This document shows, piece by piece, positions 22,636 to 33,053 of a stretch of DNA of 64,000 nucleotides. The notes under the pieces are model-generated. The model was not told where the DNA came from and did no database searches. It saw nothing but the letters and a program-made list of their open reading frames with translations. The position numbers and the translations under genes were made by a program. Each line of letters opens with the position of its first letter. Within the stretch, counting starts at the first letter, position 1. This DNA is from Exophiala sp. HKRS030. Its lineage: Eukaryota; Ascomycota; Eurotiomycetes; Chaetothyriales; Herpotrichiellaceae. Where the stretch lies: contig JAHWDD010000002.1 of the NCBI GenBank assembly GCA_023897205.1, positions 4,650,001 to 4,714,000 of the forward strand. The letters are read 5' to 3'.

Positions 22636-23178
22636 TCACTTAATCCCCTTGCAGACAGCCCCAGTCTTGAACCCAACCTGAACCCAGGAATCATCTGTAA
22701 CAGCGCCGAGAGATGTTGTAAGCATGGCGCCGCAGAAAGAAGGCATCACAATGTTGACGGTGTCGTTGAACAGGACGCAGGCATGGAATGAAAGTGACTC
22801 GAAGCACCCAGTTTGGAGTGCGAAAGTGATAGACTGGTTCTGAGGATCACGACTACCTGGTCCACTGCCATTGTCAGCGTCTGTTCCTGTGGTCAAAGGT
22901 GTGCACCTTACCGGTCGGCGTCGCTGTTTCATATGGACGACCAGGCAGGTCACCTTCCCCTGCGTATTAACGATATGATCAATCTGTTGCTGCGTCCTGG
23001 GCGAAGAGCCAAAGGTACAAGAGCTGTCTCCCCCAGCAGCCGCAGCTAAACACTGGAAGTATCCGTGATACTGCACTTTGGTGGGTTTGTATACTACTTG
23101 AGCAAAGTCGCATTCGCCTTTGGGAATCATGTAGGCGTGATTCCTCTCATCGTATTCATTTTGAGATGAAGTCGTGGG
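22636..23178 (-). CDS. hypothetical cysteine-containing small protein, 5' end unresolved
   Basis: I do not recognise this protein. An open frame ends at 22636 and can be read back to about 23178. Its first ATG (23130) lies inside a segment that already looks coding, so a 5' exon is probably missing. Internally a GTAAGG donor near 22911 and a CCTCAG acceptor near 22843 would remove an in-phase intron of about 70 nt. The remaining product is about 150 residues with eight cysteines, for instance GECDFAQVVY, ALQTGCFESLSFHACVLF and a C-terminal GAVCKGIK. The spacing suggests a small disulphide-bonded extracellular protein, but I could not find a signal peptide exon. It could equally be non-coding. 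Confidence 0.35.
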   Translation of the reverse strand, partial: PTTSSQNEYDERNHAYMIPKGECDFAQVVYKPTKVQYHGYFQCLAAAAGGDSSCTFGSSPRTQQQIDHIVNTQGKVTCLVVHMKQRRRPVRCTPLTTGTDADNGSGPGSRDPQNQSITFALQTGCFESLSFHACVLFNDTVNIVMPSFCGAMLTTSLGAVTDDSWVQVGFKTGAVCKGIK

Positions 23179-23746
23179 CTTTCTTGTTGGAAGTTGTCAG
23201 AAAGAAGTTGCGTAGGGTAAAACCTGTCCCATTTGATGTTAGTTTTCTGCCATGAGTCGATCTGGTCTGAGCAAAAGCGCACCCTTCTTCCTCAATGTGA
23301 CAACAGGCTGTTCTTCTCGAGGGTTGCTCTCCACTTTGTTTACAAAAATTTGCAGGATCTGACTGAAAGTTTTAACCGATCCCTGAATTCTTGTCTTCCT
23401 TGTAGCTTTCATCATCCGACAATCAATACAAAGGCTTCCTGCATATGGTGCAAGGTGCAACGGTAAGATATAGGTTCCTTTTGAAAAAGCCTGCATGATG
23501 TTAGCATAGGCGTCATCAAACTCGTCAGGACCTAGTAAATACCAATTGCAGGTTCCCGCTTCTCGTTTGGAGCGCTCGAAGACAATCAGTCCTTGCTCTG
23601 GTCAAAGAATAACCCTCCAGACAGCGAAAGAAGGGTCTGCTTGGTTCTCTTCCCTGTTTGGAGGAGTACTAAGTAGCTGAATCGATGCCTAATGACAAAT
23701 AATGAAGGAGAATAGGCAGAATGAAGGGAAATAATGCTGCTGCTTG

Positions 23747-24021
23747 CTACAAAGGATTTCCTGACAATTGCAAAAAGTGCCTGGGTGGTTTTCGTTCTTG
23801 GCAAGCAGCCTCGGGGGCTTCAATCAGGTGAATCAGGACACTCCCCAGCCCATAAACTGCTACACAAACATCATTCGACTTGTCTAGCACCTGAATAGCT
23901 ATCTGTTGATCCAAGTAATCGTGATTCGGGGCTCTGAGGCTCTCTTTCAGCGGCGTTTGAGCCTTCTCTAGGCAGAAATACACTGTTTCCAACCCCAATT
24001 CGGAATCAAGACGTGTTGCAA
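23747..24021 (-). pseudogene. isolated exon-like fragment, unrecognised
   Basis: This frame of about 90 codons has protein-like composition (for example VYFCLEKAQTPLKESL and VCVAVYGLGSVLIHLIEA). It lacks an ATG and starts just after a possible acceptor (CTGAATAG). Nothing convincing continues it on either side, so it may be a leftover exon of a decayed gene. The function is unknown. Confidence 0.25.
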
Positions 24022-24559
24022 GCTATTCAGTACTATTGTCCCCATTAATCCTTGGTGTTCGTCACATTAAAAACCAAGTAAAGATCCCATTGACTCATAT
24101 TACCGTGCTATTCAGTCTGCGCTCTCCTTTCGAAGTCTTCTCAGACGACTATCAATCAACAATACAGTTCACTGAATCGCTTCCAGACTTGAAAACTGCA
24201 TTCTATTGGCCGTAGAAAGCATTCTCATGCATCTAATTGATCTGATTGAGCTGTTGATCCTCTGAAAAGTCAATATGAATGGTTAAATAAGTCTTTTCCC
24301 ACGCAGACAATAGTATTTCATTAATCAATCCAAGCTTGTAGGCTTTCTATTGAGATATATTCTATCTCAATCGCATTCAGAGTCATAGTATGGCCATACC
24401 CATTCACTGCTGTAGCTTCAGAGCAAGTATATATCTTCGTCGATGGAATTCAATTGCTTCTCATGTCGTCAGGATCGAAAAACAAGAGAATTTGTGCCCC
24501 TTTTGCCATAATACCACTATCAAATACCCCCTTTTCAAGCAATCATACCACTATACACC
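24022..24559. other. intergenic, AT-rich
   Basis: AT-rich sequence with a TATATA element near 24427-24432, about 130 bp before the ATG at 24560. It is likely the promoter of the hypothetical gene. Nothing else was seen. Confidence 0.4.
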
Positions 24560-25132
24560 ATGATTCCTCCTATCATCATCACCAGAACCCTCGACCGCCT
24601 CGCGGTGGAGTCCCCCGACAATTTCGACCTCTACGCCCGGGAGCCCCTTTCCAGCTCCTTTGACGGCATGCTCAGCTTCCTCGACGAGGCCAATAGGCGT
24701 ATTGGTCGTCGCCCAGTCACTTTCAAATACGGAGACAGCATCAAAAGGGTGATTTTCACCTATAGAAGTGGCAGCACCACCTCCTTGGCCTTCAACGTGG
24801 CTCCCGACCTTCGTCTTGCGTTTAATCGCAATTTCATCATCAACAATACGTGCGACCAGGAGCACGGATACCACCTGGAGGTTCTCAACCTGAAGGGCAC
24901 GTTCAGGATCTTTGTTCGCCTGGTGCGAACCGGAGTCAGGGGTCGGCGTAAAGTCGTCTTCAGGCGGGCGTACGACTTGGAATATGAATCGGAGCAAAAT
25001 TGGCTGTATGGACAGGTGCACGGTCACTTTGTCGCGGCTCTGGAGAGAGCTTTCAGGAAGAAGTTCAGGGGAAGACAGGCACAGGCCAGTATGGGAGTCC
25101 AGGAGAGGGTTTTGGAGACAATCATGGAATAA
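24560..25132 (+). CDS. hypothetical protein, 190 aa
   Basis: I do not recognise this protein. It is an intronless frame of 190 codons with markedly higher GC content than its AT-rich surroundings and many C/G-ending codons, which supports it as coding. The product has no signal peptide or membrane segment. It contains a mixed alpha/beta-like middle (RVIFTYRSGSTTSLAFNVA, YHLEVLNLKGTFRIFVRLV) and a basic C-terminal helix (FVAALERAFRKKFRGRQ). A TATA-like element lies about 130 bp upstream. A 306-codon frame on the opposite strand is judged its shadow. It may be a lineage-restricted gene, since it sits next to repeats and AT-rich DNA. Confidence 0.55.
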   Translation: MIPPIIITRTLDRLAVESPDNFDLYAREPLSSSFDGMLSFLDEANRRIGRRPVTFKYGDSIKRVIFTYRSGSTTSLAFNVAPDLRLAFNRNFIINNTCDQEHGYHLEVLNLKGTFRIFVRLVRTGVRGRRKVVFRRAYDLEYESEQNWLYGQVHGHFVAALERAFRKKFRGRQAQASMGVQERVLETIME

Positions 25133-25585
25133 GATGCAGGGCAGTGGAAAAGGAGCTCGAATTTTCTGCGGCTTGGAACCAGATGATGCAGATTCAGTAG
25201 AAAATTGGCCCTGGAAGCCATGGATACCTTCGAGGGAGCAGAAACTGCAAAGATTGCTTTGAAATTGCTTTGCAATTACTTCAAATCCTTCTATATTCTT
25301 CTTTGTAGCCCCTTTACTGACCGTGTCTTGCGTAACCCTAACCCTAGAAATAGCTGTTGTCATCCTGGTGACCGCTGGCAATATCGACAATCTGGAAACC
25401 CAGATTATATGAAGTGATATCGTTGGACTTGAGTCGGGCGTCGTGGTTAACACGCATCTAGATATTCCCAATATTAGAACTTATGTCCGTTGTCGTTCAG
25501 GAGACCGCCATAGTCAATAAGGCTCTAATATTACAATTTAACTTCGAATTTCAGCGTTATGACCGAAGGACGTACCTAGAAATCC
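25133..25585. other. intergenic
   Basis: 3' flank of the 190-aa gene. It contains the telomere-like motif noted separately. No gene was seen. Confidence 0.4.
25333..25347. repeat. short interstitial telomere-like repeat
   Basis: AACCCTAACCCTAG contains two CCCTAA units, the complement of the TTAGGG telomere repeat of filamentous fungi. With only two units it may be chance. It lies between a possible orphan gene and a minisatellite. Confidence 0.4.
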
Positions 25586-25849
25586 GTGCTTCGAGCACGT
25601 TGTCTCATCAAGCTCCGAATATGCTGTGATGTTAAGCTTCGATCACGTTGTGTTGTTAAGCTTTGCACATATTGTATTAATTAGCTCCGGAGTTGTTACA
25701 TTATCAAGCTTTGAATTTAGTGTACGATCAAGTTCCGAACTTGCTGTATTATTGAGCTCTGAAGTAATTGTACTTTTGAGATCCGAATTTGTTATATCGT
25801 TAAGCCCCGAATTGATTGTATCGCCAAGCTCCGAACATGTTGTATCATC
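25586..25849. repeat. 24-bp minisatellite, 11 degenerate copies
   Basis: Eleven head-to-tail copies span 264 bp. The last, AAGCTCCGAACATGTTGTAT plus CATC, is typical; one copy is 25 and one 23 bases long. The 24-base period equals eight codons. The plus strand reads as an 8-residue repeat (SSExxVxL-like) and the minus strand of the distal copies as xDTxxSEL-like. Neither reading has a gene context, so it is listed as a repeat. Confidence 0.8.
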
Positions 25850-26507
25850 AGGTAACGAGACCTAGAAGCATGTAGAACTTTATGTGTATACACAGCCTGA
25901 AGTGTTGTGAATGACAATCGGTTTCTTTGATACGATATAATAGTCTGAAAGCAACGGCGAGTGTCAGGTTAGACTCAACCTGTCATGGACCACTCTTTTC
26001 TTTGTACCTGTTGTATTTCATGTTATGTGTACCTCAAGAAGATCCCGTAATTAATCTACACGCTTTGAACGCTTTCACACACACTCTCTATTTTTCTGTC
26101 CATCTTACATATCTTACATATATTCGCGTGTTAGGAATGCGTTTAGACAAAAGCATATAAGCCACAAGGTTCGGGAACCTGCCATACTATTGGCAGTGTC
26201 CATAGTCTTTTTGGGCGATCCCCAACGGACCAGCTAACCTTGTCCAGACAAAAAGAATATTCTTTCTCTACGCCTCTTCCTACTAAAGGAAGAAAAAATT
26301 GTTAATATTGTTGTTACTGATATTAAACGAGGGCCTGTTTTATTACGTAGAATATAATTTGGGGAACATATATACCTCCTTTATATATCTGACTCAATTG
26401 GTGACTCGACTAGATGTCTGTCGAGGAGTCGTTCCTGACACCTCCATCCACGATTTCAACGTACCAAACACATTCGACAACTGTTGCCAGAAGGAATTAC
26501 ATGATGC
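25850..26507. other. AT-rich intergenic region
   Basis: Strongly AT-biased sequence, especially 26290-26400, with no supported gene. It includes the 3' flank of the copper monooxygenase gene. The composition is compatible with RIP-mutated repeat remnants, but no element could be recognised. Confidence 0.4.
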
Positions 26508-29347
26508 CTAGTTGATCGTCGCGTGAGATGAATCACTGCCACTCTCGTCTCGATTGAGCTGCTTTGACTCAGGATAGACTGATGAGGAAGCTGCAGCGTT
26601 GTGTGAGGACTTCTCAGAGCGCTTGTACTCACCAAAAGCAATCGTGCTAATATATGCAACACCCATCAAGCCAGTAAAGACACCGTATACGATAAGGTAA
26701 GATCTTTGGGCAGCAGCCAGTCGAAGACCCAGACCACCATTAATCATGCCGAGGATAACGATAGCTCGCCCAGTGAAGACATGGCCATAAGACCACACTG
26801 TCCGCTTCTGGAACTTTTTGTACATTTTGTGATGGATCGTGCCGAGGAATGGCATAAAGAAGAGGGTGCCAAGAAGGATCATGCCGATGATTGCGTGAGG
26901 CTCTTCCAGATAGGCACCACCGTTTGCAATAAATATACCAAGCCCGCTGCCGCAATGAAGACAGCGTAGCCGAAGATCTGTAAGGAGGCATGGGTCCAGA
27001 TTAATCCGTGGAAGCTGGTCAAACGGACAAGAATGGCTCCAGTAGGAAGGATGGCGACAAAAGCGATGGAAGCCAGTGCTCCATGAGCTTGTACGAAGCG
27101 CATCTGTGTCTGTGTGGACAACCGCTCCCACGAGTTTTGTCCCCCAGCACTAGTAGTTGTCGTTGTAGATGATGCATTGGTGAATGGGTTCCCACCCGAG
27201 CCTCCAGTAGCCCGCGACAGATCCCACCGGAATGAACCCATTCCGTCATGCTGCGAGATTGGAGCACTCGTATCATCAGAGTTGAGAGGCGAACCTTGGG
27301 AATGTGCATATAGCCAATTGCTGTTGCCGTCTTGTAGACTCATGGTGCCTGTTCCCCAGCGGTCGCAATTGCCGCATCGGACGTTAGCCGTCATCCTGCC
27401 ATTAGATATTCCGGAGCCTTCCAGTAGAGAAACGTCAGCAACGTCATTGTATATTGGCATGATATGTCCTGATGCAGTTCTTGGTGAGAGAGTTACGTTC
27501 ACACCATCAGCTGAACCATACACGACGAACATATTGGCGTTGCTCATCGTTGTGCCTTGCGCGAGAGCTACCCACGAATACGTTGTTGGTACTGAGAGTT
27601 GAAAGTAGATGTCGCCCGAACTTGAGCCAGCCGATGCCTCAGGCACATTAATTGAGAAACAGACATCTGTCTCTGGACAAGTTCTCAAGACGGCGGCTTG
27701 ATTCGAAGGCCCGGATGTAGTGTTATCAGCAGGGCAGGTGTTGCCAGAAGCTGAGAGATTCTGAAACGTGGCGGTGAGGAACGGTGAATCATATATATAC
27801 GGTGTTTCTGCGGAGGATTCTTGACAAAACGCTGCTGATCCATTGATCAAGTTTTCGGGAGAATTGCCCATGTTGATTTGTGTGCAAGCGAGGACAGTGT
27901 TGGCTGGGTAGTAGTCAACCCATGCAAAGCACATTTCGTCTTTGCTTGGTAGACCACCAGGAACTGGCTCGGTGTCATTCGAGGTGTCGAACTCGCAAGT
28001 GGTAATAAGCTGATCTCCGGGGAGCAATTTGATAGAATCCAAGCTTTTGGAAAACTGGAAACCATATTCGAAGTCACGAAGGGTGGACAGAGGGGTGATT
28101 TCTTTGCCGTCTCGAATTATCTGAACGCGGGCATTGCGACCACGATAGTGCATGTGATGAAAGACCGAAACCGCTGTGATACCGTCAGAGGGCCAGCGGT
28201 CTGTGCACTCGGGCGTGCAGATTGTAGAATGTGCCACTAGCGGCTTGCCAGGCTCGAGGAACCAGCCTTCCACTTGCAAGTCACCCAGTGTCAAAGTCCC
28301 GATTTCAGTGTCTACCGGGTCCTCGGTGTAGAGAAACGTGTAAGCTGCAGTGTCTTTTGCGCCCTCGATTCCCTCAGGGTTGTTGTAGTGTGTCTCCAGC
28401 ATCACATATTCGTAGTAGTCGGTGCCGAAGGGCTTACCATAACCAGGTTCGAATGTGCGACCGGACATGCCGGGAGCCCATTCTGTGACAAAACCGCTGC
28501 AGGGGTTCGAGAATTCTTGGTAGTCACAGTTGGGCTCTTGACCAAGCATTTCCAGATACTCATCGGGGAGACCATAACATGCATAAAGAACCAAATGGTG
28601 AAGCAGCTCACTTGAGGCGTTTGGTCGTTCACCGAGCAAATAACTTTTCTCTCCCGCAGGCATTTTATGGAGAGTATAACAGTAAGTAGTCTCCGCAGTT
28701 GGAACGGTCAGTTCAGGCTGGACGATAGTAAAGTTCTTGGCATTATCAATGTCTCGAACGTCGTTTGTCGAGACGGTTCTGCCTGTGCCTAGTTTGACGT
28801 ACTTCTTGCCATTGTTGCCGGGCGCATGTATGGCAAAGTTGTTTCCATTAGAAAATGCATAGATGAACCATTGCCATGCATCTGTTGCAACATCAGTCTG
28901 GGTTTCGAGACAGTCGGCTTTGTTTTGTTTCTCGAAAACGAATGAAGTAACTCCGTCTGCTTGATGGCCTTCTTGAAGTCGCATGTTTTTCTCTTGGTCC
29001 TGGGAGACTTCAGGGGTAACGAACCCGATGGCGTGGCGGTTCTCAAATATGAAGTTGCCATCTTGGTCTTTGTATCCCACAGCCATATCGGCGCCAGTCA
29101 TTGCGCCAGTCTCGCTGAAACCTAGAGCCAGATAGCCGCTTGATCGGGAGGCAATCCCAAACGTTGAGCTCGTATTCCCAGTTCTCCAGAAAAGTTGAAC
29201 ATCGCCATTCGTATCGAGAGCAACATTTCCGTAGAACTTTTCGCGATCAAAGGGAACCCAGGCCAGATCGTTGCTACTTTGAGCAAGTGCCAAAGCGGCC
29301 AGTCCTATGAAGGTCAAAGATAAGGTAGTATAGGTAGTCAGCCGCAT
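26508..29347 (-). CDS. DOMON - copper type II monooxygenase (PHM/DBH-like) - AA8 cytochrome - cytochrome b561 fusion, apparent frameshift
   Basis: The gene encodes an extracytoplasmic copper monooxygenase fused to its own electron relay, about 945 residues. A signal peptide (1-22) precedes a DOMON domain (about 30-175). The PHM/DBH core (about 205-495) keeps every copper ligand: HHLVLY (250-251) and H320 in THYNNP for CuH; H398 and H400 in HHMHYRG plus M482 in DEMCF for CuM. A CDH-type AA8 haem b domain follows (about 555-715, candidate ligands M606 and H700 in QHDGMGSFRWD). After a Ser/Thr linker comes cytochrome b561 with haem histidines in QAHGAL, WTHASLQ, EPHAIIG and YGHVFTGR. Cytosolic reductant would reach the copper site through b561 and AA8; this is inferred. 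The frame breaks by one base at the CCC run at 26943-26945, inside a b561 helix. The substrate is unknown. Confidence 0.88.
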
Positions 29348-31108
29348 CTTCAGAGGAATTGCGAGTTAGATACTCGCTCGGATGAAGCTGCAGATGTAGC
29401 AATGCTGGGAGCGTCTGTACCACAAAAAGATGTCAAAATTTAAAGTGAAAGCCTTTACACCTACGCAATGCTCTGGATTGCAGACAACACCTTCTATGTA
29501 TCACCCACCCGCTCGACATAGTTTCCCGAGCTTGATTAGAGTGGACTTGCTCCATGCGTTGACTGGCTCACAATGTTGTTGCCTAGAACTCAGGCTTTGC
29601 GACATACTGGACCGCACATCTTTCACTAGCGTTTGAACGGTGCATCTTCAGGGTTATCAAGTCTGGCATATCATTGGGGCAGTGCCTCTGCGGGAAGGCT
29701 TGGCGCGGAGTATGGCCAACCCTCGCTGGAGCCTTCGGGGTGATTTTGCTTGAACTCCAGCAGGCCCGCGACAGGCTTCCCCGATGCACTGTAGTAGCCC
29801 ATAGAATCTGTGGTCAGAGTTCCTTATTGTGTTCCAGGATATCCCAGAGAATGCTCACAAGATGCCGGGCAGCGCAGCTAGGCAACAGGCGGGAGGGGGG
29901 TTGAGCGTTGCAGCACCGCTAGCGTGCCAAGACAAAGACCGACGTTGTCAAGCATCAGGTTGCGGGATTGTGGATTCCGTGTTGGAACATTCTGTCTTGG
30001 ATAATGACTATTATATGAAACTCACCGTTCCAGGAATAACATAACATGGGTCTCAAGTCTGTTAAAACTGTTATTGGCAGCCGTAGTGTCCCCTGACGTC
30101 AACTCTGCATATCCAGTGGGCTTGTTCTACCTCTAACCCAAGGAGCCATGGGGTCTCTCGCAGGCACTGCCTCAGTTATTACCTAGAAGGGTGCGAGTTG
30201 CGAGTTTCGCTTAAAGAGTGGCAGATCATTTCGGCTCATGATCTTCGCCGTAAGCCTGGTGGTGTCTCCATGGTGTATTAGGTGGTAGAATGCGATCCAT
30301 ATCGTCCGCGTAATATCGTGGAGTCTTAGGAGCACCTCACAACAATAAATATGTGGGTGGGACAGCAGCTTCTCATTTCTGTAATCTGTAGATAGCCGTC
30401 AACGAAAGATACGCTCTTGGTAATTGTACACTAGATGAAGGGGCTCTGGGTTAGCAGATGGTGGAATAGAGTAATAGTCTCTTCACGGCGGAAGTGTGAC
30501 TGTTACAATCTACACTCGCTGAGTGTACTCATATGACTGCTATTTAGGTAAATGAAGATTGTCTTACCCTTTCCAGACAGTAGTATGAAATGGGCCCAGG
30601 GTATTCCTGGCAATAACAACCAAGGATAGGGACAGAACTGAGCCTTTCCGAGATTATGGAACGCCCTAAAAACAGGAACCTAGGGGCCTTAGGCCAGGTT
30701 ATGGACCCTTATGGAGGCTCAGGGCTTTGCTCAGGGTGCTCAAGGCACATTTCAGGGCCGGCCAAGCAGTGCTCAGGATTGCACATATGGATTTTGGAGA
30801 GGTCAAGATTCGGGGTCAGGATAACGGTATATATGAAAGGAAACGAATTTTGATGGCACAAATACTGCGACGTGCAATAAGACACATGTGCCTAAACTCA
30901 TAATCACAAAAGGCTCGGCGCGTTTTGAGAACATGTCTTCCGCCAAGCATAACACATTATGTCGTTTTCAAAATTGCATAGGTAAACACCTCGTTTGAAC
31001 TTCAGGAGTTCTCCATGTTGACCAGACCTCATGGAGAACCGCGCCATGCGGGAAATCGAGAAATACGCCCATCTCCGTACAAATGATATCGGGCCAGTGA
31101 CAAAGTGG
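29348..31108. other. intergenic, no supported gene
   Basis: 5' flank of the copper monooxygenase gene, then about 1.5 kb without a credible frame. A short GC-rich segment around 30655-30780 has repeated AGGGC and GGCTCAGG-like words but no RNA fold I could confirm. Confidence 0.45.
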
Positions 31109-31154
31109 TGATAACCTCCGCATGTCGGCAACAGGCGAAGATAGGCGGTGATAA
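31109..31154 (+). promoter_or_regulatory. cluster of three GATA boxes upstream of dihydropyrimidinase
   Basis: TGATAA at 31109-31114, AGATAG at 31139-31144 and TGATAA at 31149-31154 all match HGATAR. They lie 140-190 bp before the ATG at 31296. Clustered GATA sites are the usual docking arrangement for AreA/NIT2-type nitrogen regulators, which fits a gene for pyrimidine nitrogen salvage. Function is inferred. Confidence 0.5.
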
Positions 31155-31295
31155 ACATGCCACTTTGTGGGGGAGAATGTTTGTCTATTTCAACATTCGA
31201 GGGAAATCTTTCGTATCCTTTGACTTTCCCCTGCAGGAAGCGGTTTACCTATGATTCGCTTATAGGTATCCTAATGCGCAGCGTGATCCTGAGAA

Positions 31296-33053
31296 ATGGA
31301 TAGCTTTGACCTTCTCATTGTCAATGGCCTGGTCGTTACGGCTTCGGACACGGCAAACTATGACATTGCGATCAAAGATGGCAAGATCGCTCTCCTCGCA
31401 CCGCCGGGCTTATTGACGGAGAAGAATGCCAAAAGGGTCATTGATGCAGAGGGTGGCTATGTCATGGTATGTCTCCTATGCTGAGAGGTCTTTTTTCAAG
31501 GATGCAATCCAGCATGCTAACTCACATCCCTGTCTACTAGCCAGGTGGGATCGACTGCCACGTCCATCTCGAAGAACCTGCACTGTTTGGAGGCAAGGGA
31601 AGGAGTTCAGATACTTTCGAGACAGGTTAGTGGAGACATCAACCGCTTCCAGACAAGAGACGCATATTGAGACGAGGTCAGGTACAAGAAGCGGTCTCTG
31701 TGGTGGAACAACCACAATCGTGTGAGTAAACAATGAGGCTCCCGGCCTATAGAATCTCTCATACCTCCTACTGACTGGGTACCTTGTCAGAGCATTTGCC
31801 CCTCAAGCAAAATCAATGCCTTCCCTCCTCAAAGTTCTGGACGACACATTGGCTCGCGCCGAAGGAAATTGCTACACTGACTACTCATTTCACATGTTGG
31901 TCGGTCACCCGGGTGAACAAGCACTTTCTGAATTTCCCAAGCTGAGACAACGGGGTATCTCGTCACTCAAGATCTACATGACATACGCTGCCTTACAACT
32001 GCGGGACGACGAGATCCTCGACGTGTTACTGGCTTCGAGGAAAGAAGGCATCACGACAATGATCCATGCTGAGAATGGTGATGTGCTGAACTGGATGACC
32101 AAGAAGTTGGAAGAGAGACAGCTCTTTGCTCCCAAATATCATGCTACGTCCAGACCGCAACTTGTCGAGACCGAAGCGACCAACCGGGCAATTGCGTTGG
32201 CAGAATTGATAGATGCGCCTATGTGAGTATGCCTATTTATCCACTTTCCATTTCCAAAGAGATTGAGACACTGACGCTTATTCTCCTCTTGTATAGCCTC
32301 GTCGTCCACGTCTCATCACCAAGCGCCGCAGCCCATCTTCGAAACGCACAGACACGCGGGTTGCCCGTCTACGCCGAGACGTGCCCTCAATACCTCTTCC
32401 TCACACGCGACCATCTGGACAAACCCGACTTCGAAGGCGCCAAATGCGTTTGCTCGCCTCCACCGCGCGAGTCGGCAAACGACCACGAAGCTATCTGGCT
32501 AGGCCTCGCCAACGGCACATTCACCGTCCTCTCGTCCGACCACTGTCCATTCATGTACGAGGACTACGAGACAGGCAAGAAAAGCGTCATCAGCCAGGAA
32601 TACCCAGAGGGGCGATTCAGTGCTATTCCCAACGGCTGTCCGGGGATCGAAACGAGACTTGCACTGGCACTTAGTGCCGATCGACTTCCTCTCCAGAAAT
32701 TCGTCGAAGTCACCAGCACGAATGCCGCTCGTCTGTATGGACTGTATCCGCAAAAGGGCACGATACTGCCTGGCGTCAGCGATGCCGATTTGAACATTTG
32801 GTACCCGCCAGGCAAACTAGCACCGTTCAAATTGACCAATGACCTGCTACATCATAATGTTGATTATACGCCATTCGAAGGATTAGAGTTGAACCAGTGG
32901 CCTAGATACACAATACTGAGGGGTGAGGTTGTCTGGGATAGAGATAATGGCGGCTTGCTTGGGAAGAAGGGCTATGGACAGTTCCTGTCTCGTGGGAAGA
33001 GCACGCTGCCTGGACCACGCAAACAAGGTGACTGGGATGTCAGTGTCTTCTAG
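31296..33053 (+). CDS. dihydropyrimidinase / hydantoinase (amidohydrolase family)
   Basis: The product is a predicted cytosolic zinc enzyme that opens 5,6-dihydrouracil or dihydrothymine to the N-carbamoyl beta-amino acid, the second step of reductive pyrimidine breakdown; hydantoins are alternative substrates. Five exons fit in phase: 31296-31466, 31541-31625, 31682-31721, 31791-32222 and 32297-33053, giving 494 residues, normal for the family. Metal-site motifs are all present: GGIDCHVHLEE (HxH, residues 64 and 66), the carboxylated-lysine segment SSLKIYMTY (K about 159), TMIHAEN, LVVHVSS and the catalytic LSSDHCPF. The C-terminus has TSTNAARLYGLYPQKG, a family hallmark, followed by the DADLNIWYP strand. 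Three GATA boxes precede it. The gene is intact. Dihydropyrimidinase proper and hydantoinase cannot be separated by eye. Confidence 0.92.

Noticed and set aside
24551..25471. 306-codon minus-strand frame over the 190-aa gene
   Set aside because: It overlaps the plus-strand frame whose codon use is better, and it runs on into AT-rich sequence with irregular composition. Judged a shadow.
30655..30853. GC-rich stretch as a structured RNA
   Set aside because: Repeated short words are present, but no consistent stem pairing was found by eye.
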